The position numbers and the translations under genes are program-made. From Moniliella sp. 'wahieum' (lineage: Eukaryota > Basidiomycota > Moniliellomycetes > Moniliellales > Moniliellaceae), in NCBI GenBank assembly GCA_003971905.1, contig RSEE01000072.1:302224-366223 (forward strand): 64,000 nucleotides of DNA, read 5' to 3'. Shown in pieces: positions 45,269 through 56,339 of the stretch (the first letter of the stretch is position 1; the number at the start of each line of letters is the position of its first letter). The notes beneath the pieces are model-generated. The model was given only the letters and a program-made list of their open reading frames with translations, did no database searches and was not told the DNA's origin.

Positions 45269-46412
45269 GGTGGACGTGGTGGAGGCGCGGGGCGGGGGCG
45301 GGAGGGAGGAGGCGAGGCAGGAGGCGGAGCGGCGCAGACGGTGGTGGGTTGCCAGGCGGCCGCGTCCAGCAGGCGACGGATTTATACAGACGCGCCTGAC
45401 CCGCGGCACGTGACGCGCATCGCCTCCACTGCCGCCGTGCTTCCCCTGCCAATATTGCGGAGCCCAGCGACACACTGGCGCCTTGCGCGCGGGCGGCGCG
45501 ACCGCACGGCGGCACTTTCCGTCCGTACAACAAGCCCCGCGGTAAGCCCGTCAGGCCGCGTGAGGCCGCGGGAGGCCTGGGGCCTCCTGAGTCGTCGTAT
45601 CACTCCCAAGGAGGCCTCCGGCCTCCGGGGCCTCTGTTCGATGCACTTCACATGCCCAGGTCACCGCTCGCCCCCACTCGCCCATCTGGCGTCAGGCGTC
45701 AGGCGTCAGCGTCCGCCAGCGCGCCGCCAAGAGACGAACGCGCTGGACGCCCGTAGAGATGCTCCCTTCCGCCATGTGAGCGGGAGGGGCGTCGACGGAA
45801 GGTGGTACATTCGAGTAAGCATCAGGTGGGGGCGGGTGCGTCACTTGCCCTGCCGGGGCCGAGGGTTACGTTGGACGGTCAAGCTTCGAGCCGGATCCCC
45901 CCGTCGCCTGGGTGGGATCAGGGATCAATGTGAGTAGTGATCAGATTATCAACGTCAAAATCAAAAGGCACAGCGCAGGCGGAACGCACGCCTCGGCTTG
46001 GGCCTGAGTCTGAGCGTCATGCGTTCGTTATACGGGTGCCCACACACAGACACGCATATTGCCGCGTCCTCCGCGACCCTAGACCGCCCGACCCAGCCGC
46101 AGATTCAGCGGCAGCGGCAGCAGACGCCTCGGCGAAGGCGACCGACGATTGGATCCGAGGATAGGACAGCACAGCCCAGCAGCACGCGTCATGCTTCCTC
46201 AGCCTCACCCCCGCTTCCAGCTCCACGCTCCACGCTCCACTCGAGGCAGTCACGACAGTGCAATGTTCAAACACAGTGCCCGCAGCGCTACACCTGGCCG
46301 ACCAAAGCCAGCTGGGGAGATCTGTTATCGAGCGCACCGTCGAGTGGTTCGCCTCCTCGTTTGCTATCGCCTCCTCGTTTGCCACCCACCGCCCCGCCGC
46401 CTTCTTTCGGCC
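45269..46412. promoter_or_regulatory. Divergent promoter region between histone H1 and the LysM protein gene
   Basis: About 1.1 kb with no supported gene. At 45555-45635 there is a cluster of GAGGCC/GGCCTC palindromic units (GAGGCCTGGGGCCTC; GGAGGCCTCCGGCCTCCGGG). GGCGTCAGGCGTCAGGCGTC near 45688 is a small tandem repeat. Confidence 0.5.
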
Positions 46413-47636
46413 ATGCCCAACGTGTGCTCCACGTGCTTCCACTCGCTGTCGGGGCGTGCGCAGGACGAGGTGGTGCATGGCTGCTGCCAGCGCCGTGTGT
46501 GTGCGCGCTGCACGGCCCGCAATGTCCGCCTCGCCACCTACTGTCCCTTTTGCGACGATGCCCTGTCGGCGCTGCGCAAACGCCGCACCGACGTCCTCAA
46601 AGCCGGCGACACCCTCTTTGATTGCGATGCCGCCGAAGCGCAGTCGGCGCTGACCCACTCTTCTCTCCCTCAACCTGGCGCAGCCAGCGGCGTAGACGCC
46701 CCTGCCCCAGCCGGTGTGTCGCCACTGCCAGGCGCCGTCCAACCCGCTGCTCCTGCTTCTGCCCCTCTGGATCCCCCCCAGCCTACTCCCCCACAGCCGA
46801 TTTTGGCCTTGGCGATGACTCGGACACGCTGGACTCGACCCCTCTTCCTCTTCCCTCCACGTCGGCAGCTCCTACGCCTGCTCCCATCTCTGCTCCGCCC
46901 TCTCCCCCCGCCAAAGACGGTGGCGCCACCAGAGTTCCAGACGCAGCCCCAAGCTCACTCGACGTTACTTCCGCTCCTGCGTTGGTGCGGTACTACCTTC
47001 AACCGCACGACACAGTGGCCGGACTTGCGTTGCGTTTCCATTGCTCTCGTGCGCAAATCTGTGCGATTAACGGACTGCCTCGTACGGCGGTCCACACCCC
47101 TTCGGTGTTGCATGCAAGACGGTACATTGATCTCCCTTCTACCGCATGCACTTCCTCTCCTCCTGGACCTGGCGGGCAGACGTCCGATGGGTTGCCAGCC
47201 TATTCGCCCGAGCCAGCACTACCGCTGCACTCCACCTTGGCCCCCGTCTCTCGCTCGAACAGCAACGGCATGCCGCCCAGGTCCGTTTCCAGGCCCTGAT
47301 TTTGCGCCATTCCAAAGCCACCGCATCCTCCTCCTTCGTGCCCGACGCCAGGGCGGCAAGGGTCTACGTCTCGCTGGCAGAGGACGAGCTGGCGCTGGCG
47401 AATGCCGGCATGGCCAACCCCGAGTGGGACGGCTCGGCTTTGGTCAACCTGGCAGTGTCCCACTGGATGATGGATTCGGACTGGGAACGTCAGCAGCGCA
47501 TCTTGGGTCATGGACCTTCGTCCTCTCCTATCCCCCCGGCCCAGGAAGGTTCCGGTTCCGCGTGGCGCATACCGCGCTTGCTCGCCCGCAACAAACCCCG
47601 ACACCCGCCACGGGGGGGCAGGAGACCAAGTCGTGA
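46413..47636 (+). CDS. Zinc-binding and LysM domain protein
   Basis: The N-terminus has eight or more cysteines in zinc-binding spacing: CSTCFHSLSG, GCCQRRVCARC and YCPFCDDALS, resembling a RING-like or zinc-ribbon module. A Pro/Ser-rich linker follows, then a LysM domain near 46985-47130: RYYLQPHDTVAGLALRFHCS and RAQICAINGLPRTAV, with the usual D-T...A.R......I...N pattern. The C-terminal part (FVPDARAARVYVSLAEDELA, MANPEWDGSALVNLAVSHWM) looks like a helical domain following LysM in fungal proteins of this architecture. No signal peptide, so this is an intracellular LysM protein, not a chitin-binding effector. Frame changes near 46850, 47230 and 47515 each fit one missing base. Confidence 0.7.
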   Translation: MPNVCSTCFHSLSGRAQDEVVHGCCQRRVCARCTARNVRLATYCPFCDDALSALRKRRTDVLKAGDTLFDCDAAEAQSALTHSSLPQPGAASGVDAPAPAGVSPLPGAVQPAAPASAPLDPPQPTPPQPILALAMTRTRWTRPLFLFPPRRQLLRLLPSLLRPLPPPKTVAPPEFQTQPQAHSTLLPLLRWCGTTFNRTTQWPDLRCVSIALVRKSVRLTDCLVRRSTPLRCCMQDGTLISLLPHALPLLLDLAGRRPMGCQPIRPSQHYRCTPPWPPSLARTATACRPGPFPGPDFAPFQSHRILLLRARRQGGKGLRLAGRGRAGAGECRHGQPRVGRLGFGQPGSVPLDDGFGLGTSAAHLGSWTFVLSYPPGPGRFRFRVAHTALARPQQTPTPATGGQETKS

Positions 47637-47870
47637 TATCTTTCGTTTGACTCGCAACCCGTTGTGTCTCCATCTTTCTCCATCAAGCGATCCTATACTT
47701 GACTCGGGTTTTTTTCTCATGTAGCCCAGCTGGTCCTATGGCAAATCCACAGCAGTCCATAGCCTGCGTTCTGGAGTCTATCGAAAGCGGTTTGTTAGTC
47801 TACAGAGACAGACTTCATACGCAAACGGAATGGGGAATGGGTTCCCGCTCATCCCCACAGAACCTTGTCG

Positions 47871-49111
47871 CTAGTACCTCCGCCGCGTTCGGCGCGGCTG
47901 CTCCTCCTCCTCTTCCTCTTCCTCCTCCTTCCTCTTCCTCCTCCTCTTCCTCTTCTCCTCCTCCTCGTCGAGCGCGTCCATCCCAGCCTGCGCAGTAAGC
48001 ATGGACGCATCTTCCCCTTCCGACTCGGTCTCGGCCTCATCATTGATGAAGGAAGGCGCGGTGGTGCCAGCTGGCCTCCGCCGTGCCCGTGGCTCGATTG
48101 GCATCCGCGCCAGATCATCCTCGGCCTCTGAGCCGTCCCCAGCGTCGTCCGCATCGTCCGTACCAGCTTCGCCCACCATAATCGGCGCCCAATCGCCCTT
48201 GCAGACAGGACATGTGGCTGGACCTTGCTCGTCGGGCGCGAGACGACCATGCGCGCGCTCGGCACGAATGTGCTGGCTCAACGCAGCCTTGGAGCAGCGC
48301 GTGTGAAACGCAAAGGTACATGCAGCCGGCACAGCTTCTTCTTCGCCCGCGGCTGTCACAGGGAACGGCGCGCCGTCGCTCGTGTTGCCACACGCAGCGC
48401 CAGTCACGACCAACTCGGAACATTCCACGCACTTACGCACGTCAAACTCGGCTTCGAGGCTTTCCCGCAACTCGACCAGCGCGCGCGGGGCCAGCGACAG
48501 ACGCGTGCCGTCGTGGATCGACACAAACCAGCCGTGTAGCTGAAGGTTGTAGATCAAGTCTTGTGCTGCACGCCGCGTCAGACCCCCTCCTCGTGCGACG
48601 CGAGCCGCAGCGCACTCGAGTACGGCACACTGTACCGCATCCCCGGCGCTGTAAACATGGCTTTAATCTGCAACATACATACGAGAAAAGGTTAGGCAGG
48701 TCCAATGTGCAGGAGAAAGAGGGAGAAGAGAAGAGGGTGAGGAGGACGCACGACTCGCTTGATGTAGGCCAACTCGGGCTTGGAGTAAGCCGTGCCAAAT
48801 TCCTCGGCCGCAACGTCGTCGCGGGCATTGACAATCATCAGACACTCCACGCCCGAGACCTGGTCGGTGAAAAACCGCAGGTCGAGGCCTACCCGTTCCA
48901 AGATTTGCGCCGAGGCCGAACAAAAGTCCACAAAGCTCAGTGCCGTGTCGCCAACGACGAGCGGCGCGGCGCCGGCGCCATTGGCCTCGGCCGAGAGAGA
49001 GAGCGCTTTGCGATAGAGCATCTCGGCATGGCGCGAACTCACCTCGCGACTGGCGAGCATGGCCTGCAGCCATAGCTGCCGCGCGAGTTCCTGGGCCGCG
49101 TCTCGGGGCAT
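47871..49111 (-). CDS. SMC5/6 complex subunit Nse1 (RING-like)
   Basis: Nse1 of the SMC5/6 DNA-repair complex; partner of Nse3 and supporter of Nse2/Nse4 function. Exon 1 (48752-49111) reads MPRDAAQELARQLWLQAMLA, then winged-helix blocks LFTD-like FFTDQVSGVECLMIVNARDD and AAEEFGTAYSKPELAYIKRV. After an 84-nt intron (48668-48751) exon 2 reads IKAMFTAPGMRYSVPYSSAL, AAQDLIYNLQLHGWFVS and a RING variant (CVECSELVV, CTFAFHTRCSKAALSQH, ATCPVCKGDW). The C-terminus is acidic/basic low complexity (EEEEKRKRRRKRK). One missing G in a G-run near 48587 explains the single frame change. An upstream in-frame ATG at 49237 is possible but adds only Arg/His-rich sequence. Divergent from the flavin-reductase-like gene. 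Confidence 0.87.
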
Positions 49112-49495
49112 GGGGAGGTAGAAGGAGGAGGAGGAGGCGTGGTGGTGGTGGTGGCGGTGGCGCAGCGGCTGGCGACGCGCACCGGCAGCGCGCTCCCCGC
49201 CTCGCCGCGCCCGACGCGAAGAAGACGCGCCGCCCATTCCTCCTGGCCCGCTCGGCGCCAGTGTCTCTCCGCCCCGCGGCCGCCTGCAATTTCAACATTC
49301 ATCCTGCAGCGATGCGGAATGGCGTGCACGTGACTGGCGTCACTGGCAACCACCCCGCTGCGCAGCGATTGCTAGACGAGACCTGGGCCATATAGTCCCC
49401 GCGGGAAGAACACCACCACCCCACCCACCACCACCTCGCCGCCATCGCCATCTCCATCTCCATCTGCGGACCAGCCCCGTCTTTGCTGCGTTTCG
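49112..49495. promoter_or_regulatory. Divergent promoter between NSE1 (-) and the flavin-reductase-like gene (+)
   Basis: 384 bp between start codons. Contains GGAGGAGGAGGCGTGGTGGT near 49124 and a CACCACC/CATCTC-rich tract near 49408-49465. No gene supported. Confidence 0.5.
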
Positions 49496-50475
49496 ATGGC
49501 CCCCTTCCCTTTGCTCGCCAGGCGCGGTCTTTCACCCTGCCGCTGCTCCTCTCGGCGCGTGCGATTTCCAGCTGCTCTGCCTTGCTCGCCTCCAAACCCC
49601 CTCCGCACCCGGAGGATGGGCCCAGGACATTGGGGGAGCAGTACGTCTGGTCATGCGTGCCTCGGCCCAACCGGTCGCCATCATCACCGCCTTCTTGCCG
49701 CCCCCCGGCACCGAGGGGAGCCAGGAGGCGCTTCGGCGTTCTTGGCGCCCAAACGTACCTATCCCTCTCACGCTGCCGCCATGGCCCGCGCAGCCGGCCG
49801 CACCCTCGTCCATGGCGCCACCCTGTCCTCGTTCAGCAGCATCAGCCTCGACCCGCCCCGGGTGGCGTTTAGTCTGCGCGTGCCCTCCCTTGGCCGATGC
49901 GCTGTTGCATGACGCGCTGGCCATGCGTCCTCCCGCGCACCAGCACCAGGACCGCACTTTGTCGTCAACCTACTCTCTTCGCAGCAGGCGGACATTGCGC
50001 GGATGTATGCCCACCCAGGTCTGGCGCCGTACGATGTGGCGCGCAAAGCCGCGCCGTGTTCAGTGGGAGACAGGGAGAGCAAGAAGGACCCAATGGACAA
50101 GATGGAGGACGATACCCTACATCCGCTCAATACGAATGCCATTGCGTTTTCCAAGCATGCCTACCCTTCCCATGGTGGCGCTGGAGACGGCGTGCCGTTC
50201 CTGGTGGATGCGATGGGCGCGCTGGCGTGCCGCATCATTCGGGTCGTCGACCTCTCCCCCCCGGGTCGGGCGCGAGTGAGCTCGGGACGGACGAGGCGTT
50301 CCGCACGCGTGTGCGCGCCGCCGCACGCGCTCCGGGTACACTGCTGTTCATCGCCGAGGTGTGTGGGGTAGACCGCGCGCCCGACGCGGATTCGGCGGCG
50401 GTGGAGGAGCGGAGACGGCCGTTGCTGTACTGCGACCGCAGCTTTGTTACGGTGGATGATGCGAATGGATTGTAG
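49496..50475 (+). CDS. Flavin reductase-like (FMN-binding split-barrel) protein, probably mitochondrial
   Basis: The N-terminus MAPFPLLARRGLSPCRCSSR is Arg/Ser-rich without acidic residues, a plausible mitochondrial presequence. The domain blocks are VMRASAQPVAIITAFLP, HGATLSSFSSISLDPPRVAF, SLRVPS, FVVNLLSSQQ-like sequence after a frame change near 49960, and NTNAIAFSKHAYPSHG followed by GALACRIIRVVDL and PGTLLFIAEVCGVD. The HGAT.SSF.S+SL.PP....S+ pattern is diagnostic of flavin reductase-like proteins. The C-terminus YCDRSFVTVDDANGL is family-like. Several frame changes (near 49690, 49890, 49960 and 50270). Substrate unknown. Confidence 0.78.
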
Positions 50476-51046
50476 CGGAGGAGAGCGAGGGGGGAGGGTG
50501 GCGCAGGAGGATGGCACTGGCGCCGCGCGGCGAGAGGCAGCATGCAGCAGGCCGGATCGGACAAGACCGGACTGAACTGAACTGGACTGGACTGGACTGG
50601 ACTGGCGGTGGTTGTAAACGCGTCTTATCGGTGCTGGATTCGATGTGGACATCAGCGCGCCTTGGAATCGCGCACGTTCTGGCCCCAACACAAGTGGCTC
50701 CGTCATGCATCATGCGTCACATGTGCTCTTGCATCGCCGGCGTGCGCCGGCGTGCGCTGCCTGGCGAGGCAATTGTTCAAGTTCGTATCTGCCGGCACAC
50801 TGCCCACGTGCCGCCTGCCTTCCGCCGGCTGGGCGGATGGGGGGGACTGGATCTTGATATTGAATCTGCATTTGATCATCCACTGCTAATCGACAATCAG
50901 CGCTCAGCTCAGCCTGAGCAGTCAATCATCAGTCAGCCTTGGGCTCAGCCTGCGCCTCCGCTCCGCCCTCCTGCGCCCTCCCAGCCCCCACACGGCCCCA
51001 TCACCACCTTCTCACCCTCTCCCCTCTCCCCCCCCACCATCTCCCC
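50476..51046. other. Intergenic region with ACTGG repeats and a CT-rich leader
   Basis: GACTGGACTGGACTGGACTG at about 50585-50605 is a short tandem array. The last 80 bases are C/T-rich before the protease start codon. No gene supported. Confidence 0.45.
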
Positions 51047-54000
51047 ATGCGTCTCGACTTTTTGCGCCGGCAGGAAGGAGCCCGACACCGACAGCGCGCC
51101 TCCCTCTCGTCCACCCCACCGTCGTCCCCCCCCCGCCGCCCCCGCCTGCCCGACGCCATGCAACGACCGACCGCCCCAGCCGCGCCGGTCCATGCACCTG
51201 TCCGTGCCCGCCCCCACCCACCCTCCTCGCAGCCGCTCCCCGCTGTTCCGGGCATGCGCACCCTCCGCCACTCGCGCTCCGACGTGCCGGCCAACACCAG
51301 CAGTGTCTCCCTCGCCTCCGACCACAGCCACCTTGGCTCCGGCACCGCCACGCCCCCCTCGGCCCTGAGCCATGGCCGCAGCTTCGATCTCCTCCGCTCT
51401 CCGTCCAGTACGCCCACTGAGCCCCACCAACCCGCGCACGCCTCCCCCGCCCCCGCACGCCCTTGTCCCGCTTCTCGCGCCTGTCCCGCTCCCCTGCTCC
51501 CCCAGCGCCCAGCCAGGACCACGACGCGCCGCTGGCCCCGCCCTCAGCATGGAACTCGCCTCCCCTCCATCCTCCTTCTCCCTCCTCTGGACCGGGACCG
51601 GGAGCGGGTCCTTCTTATTTCCCATCGCATTGTGCCTCCCTCCCACTTGCATCGGCCCCGTCCCACAACGGCCCCTCGCCTTGCGCAATGCGCCTCAGCC
51701 AGGCTCGCAGATGATAACCCCCCCTACCGCCACCGCCTCGGTTTCCTCTGGATCGGCACGGCACTCTGCTCTACCCTTGCCTTCCCATTCTGCACTTTCA
51801 GCGCCCACCAATCCCGCTGCTCCTGCTCCTACTCCTACTCCTGCTCCTGCTCCTGCCTCCTGCTCCTGCTCCAACTCCAGCACCTACTCAAGCTGCAGCT
51901 CCAGCACCTGCTCAAACTGAGGCTCCAGCACCTGTTCAAACTGAAACTCCAGCACCTGCTCAAGCTGCAGCTCCAGCACCTACTCAAGCTCAGGCTCCAG
52001 CTGTGAATGCTACTCCAGCTGTGGCGGTTGCTTCACTGACTGGAACAGAGTCGCCAGCAGCGGAAAAAGCACTCGCATCTCCAACGCCTGCATGCGCTAC
52101 GTCCCACCCCCATCCAAGCCACTTTCGAGTTCGCCTGGAAAGTCGCCCCTTCCTCCTTGCACTTCTCGTCTCCACGAGGACAACAACGGTGTAAACGGGA
52201 GGAGTAGCATCCCCGTCCACCACCCTCAACCCGCCTTTGGGTCGATGCAGCATCATTCCTCTGCAAGTCTCTCGGCTCCCCGGGTGGTTCGGGATTGGTT
52301 CCACGTATGGGTGTGGCTTCTCCTGTGGGCGGAGCGAGTCTGCCAGGGCACCTCATGTCCCCCGTCTGGCCCGGGACACAGCTAGTCCGCCCATCTCATC
52401 TGTGGGTTGGGGTCGGGAACAGAGCCCAAGTACCGCTCTCAGTTTCAGAACGGGCGCCCGCTCCTCTTCCCCTGCTTCCAGTGTAACCGACTTCAGCGAG
52501 TGGACTGCAGCCACGACGGCCCCCACTGACGCGTTCGATCCCCCGACGCGATCTTCCACTCCCAAGGCCTTCCTGACCGAGGGGACAAGACCAAGTCGGC
52601 GGTTAAGCCACCTCGCCCGGCCGGCCTGGTGGGCCTGAGCAACCTGGGTAACACGTGTTTCATGACAACGCCGTCCAATGCCTCGCCCACACCCCCGCCC
52701 TGGCGCAATACTTTCTCTCAGGCGCCCACGAGAAAGAGCCAATACGACCAATCCGCTGGGCAGCCAGGGTGAGCTGGTCCACACCTTCTGTCGCCTGCTT
52801 GACCAGATTTGGCACTACACCCCGACCAGCACGTTCGTCGCCCCAGTCCCGTCCAAGACTGCACGGTCTGGACCCTCGTCGGCACGGGCACCCGTGACCG
52901 CGTCGGCGTTATATGCAGCCTCTATGAACCCCGCCAACCGCGGGTTCCCTCGCCCCGTTCCTAACCGCCTACCCCCTCCTTCGGTTGGTACCATGCGCAC
53001 AACCAAACGCCGTTCGGCCTTGCCTGCGCGCAAGAAGAGTATGCTCGACTCGGACGATGAGACGGCTAGCAAGACAACAAGTCTTCCTCTTCTAGCGTCA
53101 AGGGAAAGCCTTCTGGGCCGCATCAGTTGCCCCCTATTGACATTGATAGCCAGGGGTGGGTCACGAGGATCCCTAGTCTCATCCCCCGCGAATTTCGCGC
53201 CGCTGTGAGCAAGTTCGCCCCCCAGTTTAGTGGCTATGCGCAGCAAGACTCCCATGGTAAGCGACTCTCTCTTGTTTTCTTGGCACATTTCTCCTGTTCT
53301 GCAGTCTAACCTATCCATGCTTGACCATCAGAATTTCTCGCGTTCCTACTAGACGGGCTGTCTGAGGACCTCAAGCGCCCTCCTCCCTCTAATGGAGTGT
53401 TGACCTCCAATCCGGGCATTGCGACCATGACGTCGACCGTTCCCAGTAAAGTCCCCGTCTTGGCTGGCAATAACCCATTTGGTGCCCAAGCGGCGTTGGC
53501 GCGAGAGAAGGCGAAGGACGACGAGTTGCTTCAAGCTGCGACGAGAGCATGGGACGAGTACGAACAACACAATTCCAGTGCGATTACCGATCTTTTTACT
53601 GGTCTTTTGCGCAGTACCTTGGTCTGCCCCGCCTGCCGCTTTACTGCCACTCGTTTCGAGCCGTTCCTCCACCTCTCCCTCCCTGTTCCTGAGCCTCCCG
53701 CTCCCGCAGCGCCTCACACCCGACCCATCGTCACCCTTGTCCCTGCCGACCCAAACCAACCCCCGTGCCGAGTCCAGTTGACGCCGCGGGCGGACGCAGA
53801 TATGACTCAAGTCCGCAAGCAGCTGGGGTCTATGCTCGGTGTGCCGGCCAATCAGGTTCGTCCTTACCTCCTCATGGTATATGCATGAGTGCTGACTAGT
53901 GCTATCTAGATCGTTGCCGCCCGTGTAGTGGGCAATGTGGTGCGAAGATGGTATGAACCGTGGGAACGGCTCGCCGAGCTCTCCGCACACGAACGGGCCA

Positions 54001-55453
54001 ACGACATGGTATTTTTCATCCTGCCACGGGAGGCCAATGCGTTCCAGCTGCCTCCCACCTGGACCTCTCCGTTGCTCCCGACACCCAGCCGTCTTTCCAA
54101 CCCGCTTGTTCAGGCGGGACGGTGCCAACGCCTCGAAACGTACGAGTCCTCTCTGGCAGCCTTGGGCGTCAGCCCGCCCGATCCAACGACATGGGCTGTT
54201 GTGCCTCTCTACACTGTCCGGGGGCGCATTCATCCCGGACCGGGGGGGAACTGCCTATTGGCGGCCCTGCCATCAAGTGGGACTTGCCTCGTCTGCTAGC
54301 CTTGCCTCCTTCGGTCACCCGTGACCCCGAGGCCATTGCTGCTGCTGTGGCCAAGGCTTCGGGCGCAGATACACAGGCCAAGCCAGGACTGTGGGTTGTC
54401 GCTCGGTCCTTGGCTTCGCCGCTGCCTACGACCCCCGTACCACCGACCAAGGGTAGCCCTGACGTGTTCACCGCTCTGTCCTCCCGGCTCCCGGTCTGGC
54501 TCCGGCATGGCCTGTGGTCTACACGGGCGCGGCTGTGGTCGCCGTGTGGGAAGATCCGGCGACAGCGCCTCCACCTGCACCGTGCCCCAGTGCCGTGTCT
54601 TAGCTGCTCTCCTCTCCTGCTGGCGACGCGACGCTGAGCGACTGTCTCGATGCGTTTACAGCACCCGAACAGTTGGGTCCTCAGGATACCTGGCGCTGCC
54701 CTGGGTGCGCAACGGAACAACGAGCGGTCAAAACTTTAGATCTATGGAACTTCCTGACGTACTTGTGGTGCACCTCAAACGTTTCCGCTCTCCCACTGTT
54801 CCTGTCGTTCCCGCCACCTCTTCTCCTTCTCTATCGCCCTCGTCCCCGACAAAGCCTCTGTCGTTGCAGCGCACACCGTCACCAACCGCTCCAGCTACCC
54901 AGTCCCTACCATCCGTGGCCTATGCGACACGCACGAAGCGGGACGAATTGGTTCGCTTCCCGTTGGACAATTGGGCTTGGGAGATCGAGTTGGCTCGCGC
55001 ATGCTGGCCAAGCGGTTGGAATCGGCGTCTCAGAGTTTGGGTCTGTCATCACCAGCGGAGCCTATTGGGTGCAAGGACGAGGCAGACGTGTACGACCTTT
55101 TTGCGGTCGACTGTCATCGCGGCTCAACGGTGGGCGGGCATTATACTGCCATTGTACGTACGGGTCCGCGCTTGGATCCGCTCCAGAGCGCGTCCAATCC
55201 GCTTTCGAACGAACCCAGTCACTCGGCAGGGGAGGACGGGTGGTTCATCTTTGACGATTCGAGAATCAAGCCTGTGCCTCCGGCGCAAGTGGTGACCAAC
55301 CAAGCCTATCTCCTCTTCTATGCCCGACGTTCGCCCGAACACCCCATTCTTGCTTCTGCCCCACCAGCGCCAGCGTCAGCGCCAGCGGCCTCGTCCGACA
55401 CTGGCGCCCACGCCACCCTTTCCCCCCTCGGCACAGAACACACACCCAAATAA
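51047..55453 (+). CDS. Ubiquitin-specific protease (USP/UBP12-like)
   Basis: Cysteine deubiquitinase. The first 500 residues are disordered and Pro/Ser/Ala-rich, with an 8-residue repeat (APAPxQxx, 51874-51993). The catalytic domain begins with the Cys box GLVGLSNLGNTCFM near 52640, followed by VQCLAHTPALAQYFLSG, GELVHTFCRLLDQIW, FRAAVSKFAPQFSGYAQQDS, and, after an intron (53257-53331), EFLAFLLDGLSEDLKRP. Then TGLLRSTLVCPACRFTATRF (zinc site), a second intron (53856-53909), an insert, MELPDVLVVHLKRF and the His box STVGGHYTAIVRTG with WFIFDDSRIKPV and QAYLLFYARR. It ends EHTPK. The split domain with a long insert resembles yeast Ubp12 and human USP4/11/15. At least ten frame changes, most fitting single missing bases. 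Confidence 0.88.
51874..51993 (+). repeat. 24-bp tandem repeat coding for APAPxQxx in the USP N-terminus
   Basis: Five imperfect 24-bp copies of GCTCCAGCACCTxCTCAAxC type code for the 8-residue unit APAPxQxx. A CTCCTG-rich stretch lies just upstream (about 51815-51870). The unit length being a multiple of three supports a real coding frame. Confidence 0.8.
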
Positions 55454-56339
55454 TGCACTGTGCATCCGTTTCCCTTTGCTCGCCCTTTTTGCTCTCGCTA
55501 TCGAATCGTTGCCCCTACTCCATTCAGCACGCCCCTCTCTTCTCCCCCCTCCCCCCTAGGACACTGCGGACCAACGGAGGAACGTTGCTCCCTCCTCGCC
55601 CTCCTCACCCTCCTCGCCACCTCATATTGCTTTGCCGTTCCATGCCCGCTCGAATTCTCTCCACTGCTTGCTTGCATGTTGTTGCGCGTGTGCTTCCTGT
55701 TGATTCTTTCGGTGGTCGCAAACCTTTCCCGCCTGTGTCCATTCTCTCCGAGTGCCGTGCCATTTGGTGTCCATACATCCCCCCCCCACACCCGCGTCCC
55801 ACCGCCCCTTACCGCACCGCACGCCTCCTGACCTTTGCAGCTCTCAATCCTCAGATCTCAGATCGCATCCTCTCCGCCCACGCTTCAGTGTCATGCCATG
55901 TCACATGTTCCATGTTGTTTGCCTGTCGCGGTGTACGTGTTCGGCCAGCGCGACGTATCATAGCCTCCGAGATCCAAGTGCGCGACCGTGCTGCGACTCG
56001 GAGTCAAGGGATAGAAAACGAAAGCCCAAAGCCTCGGGCCGGCGCACGCGCCATATGATGGAACCTACTTACCCACCCGGTCCTGCCCCGCACGCATTGG
56101 TCCAGTAGCGACGCAAGTATGCCAGAACGCAGGAGAGACACAACAGTCTCTACGATGCAGACAGCGAATACAGCGGAGAGAGAGGAGTACCGAGTATAAG
56201 CGGGAGCGGGACCGGGTGGTGTTGGTAAGGCAAATACAGGCGGTTGCTACACGAAGAAAAGAAAACCTAGTTCTCAGTAGGTAAGCCAACTGAAGAAGAC
56301 CTAGCTGGCAGCCACGTGGCAACAGAACCATGCCCCCTT
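55454..56339. other. Intergenic DNA downstream of the USP gene; nothing recognised
   Basis: C/T-rich for the first 400 bases, then mixed. No frame with a known domain. Marks the change from gene-dense DNA to a repeat-rich region. Confidence 0.45.

Noticed and set aside
46413-47636. Secreted LysM effector
   Set aside because: No signal peptide; the N-terminus is a cysteine-rich zinc-binding-like module and the protein continues well past LysM.
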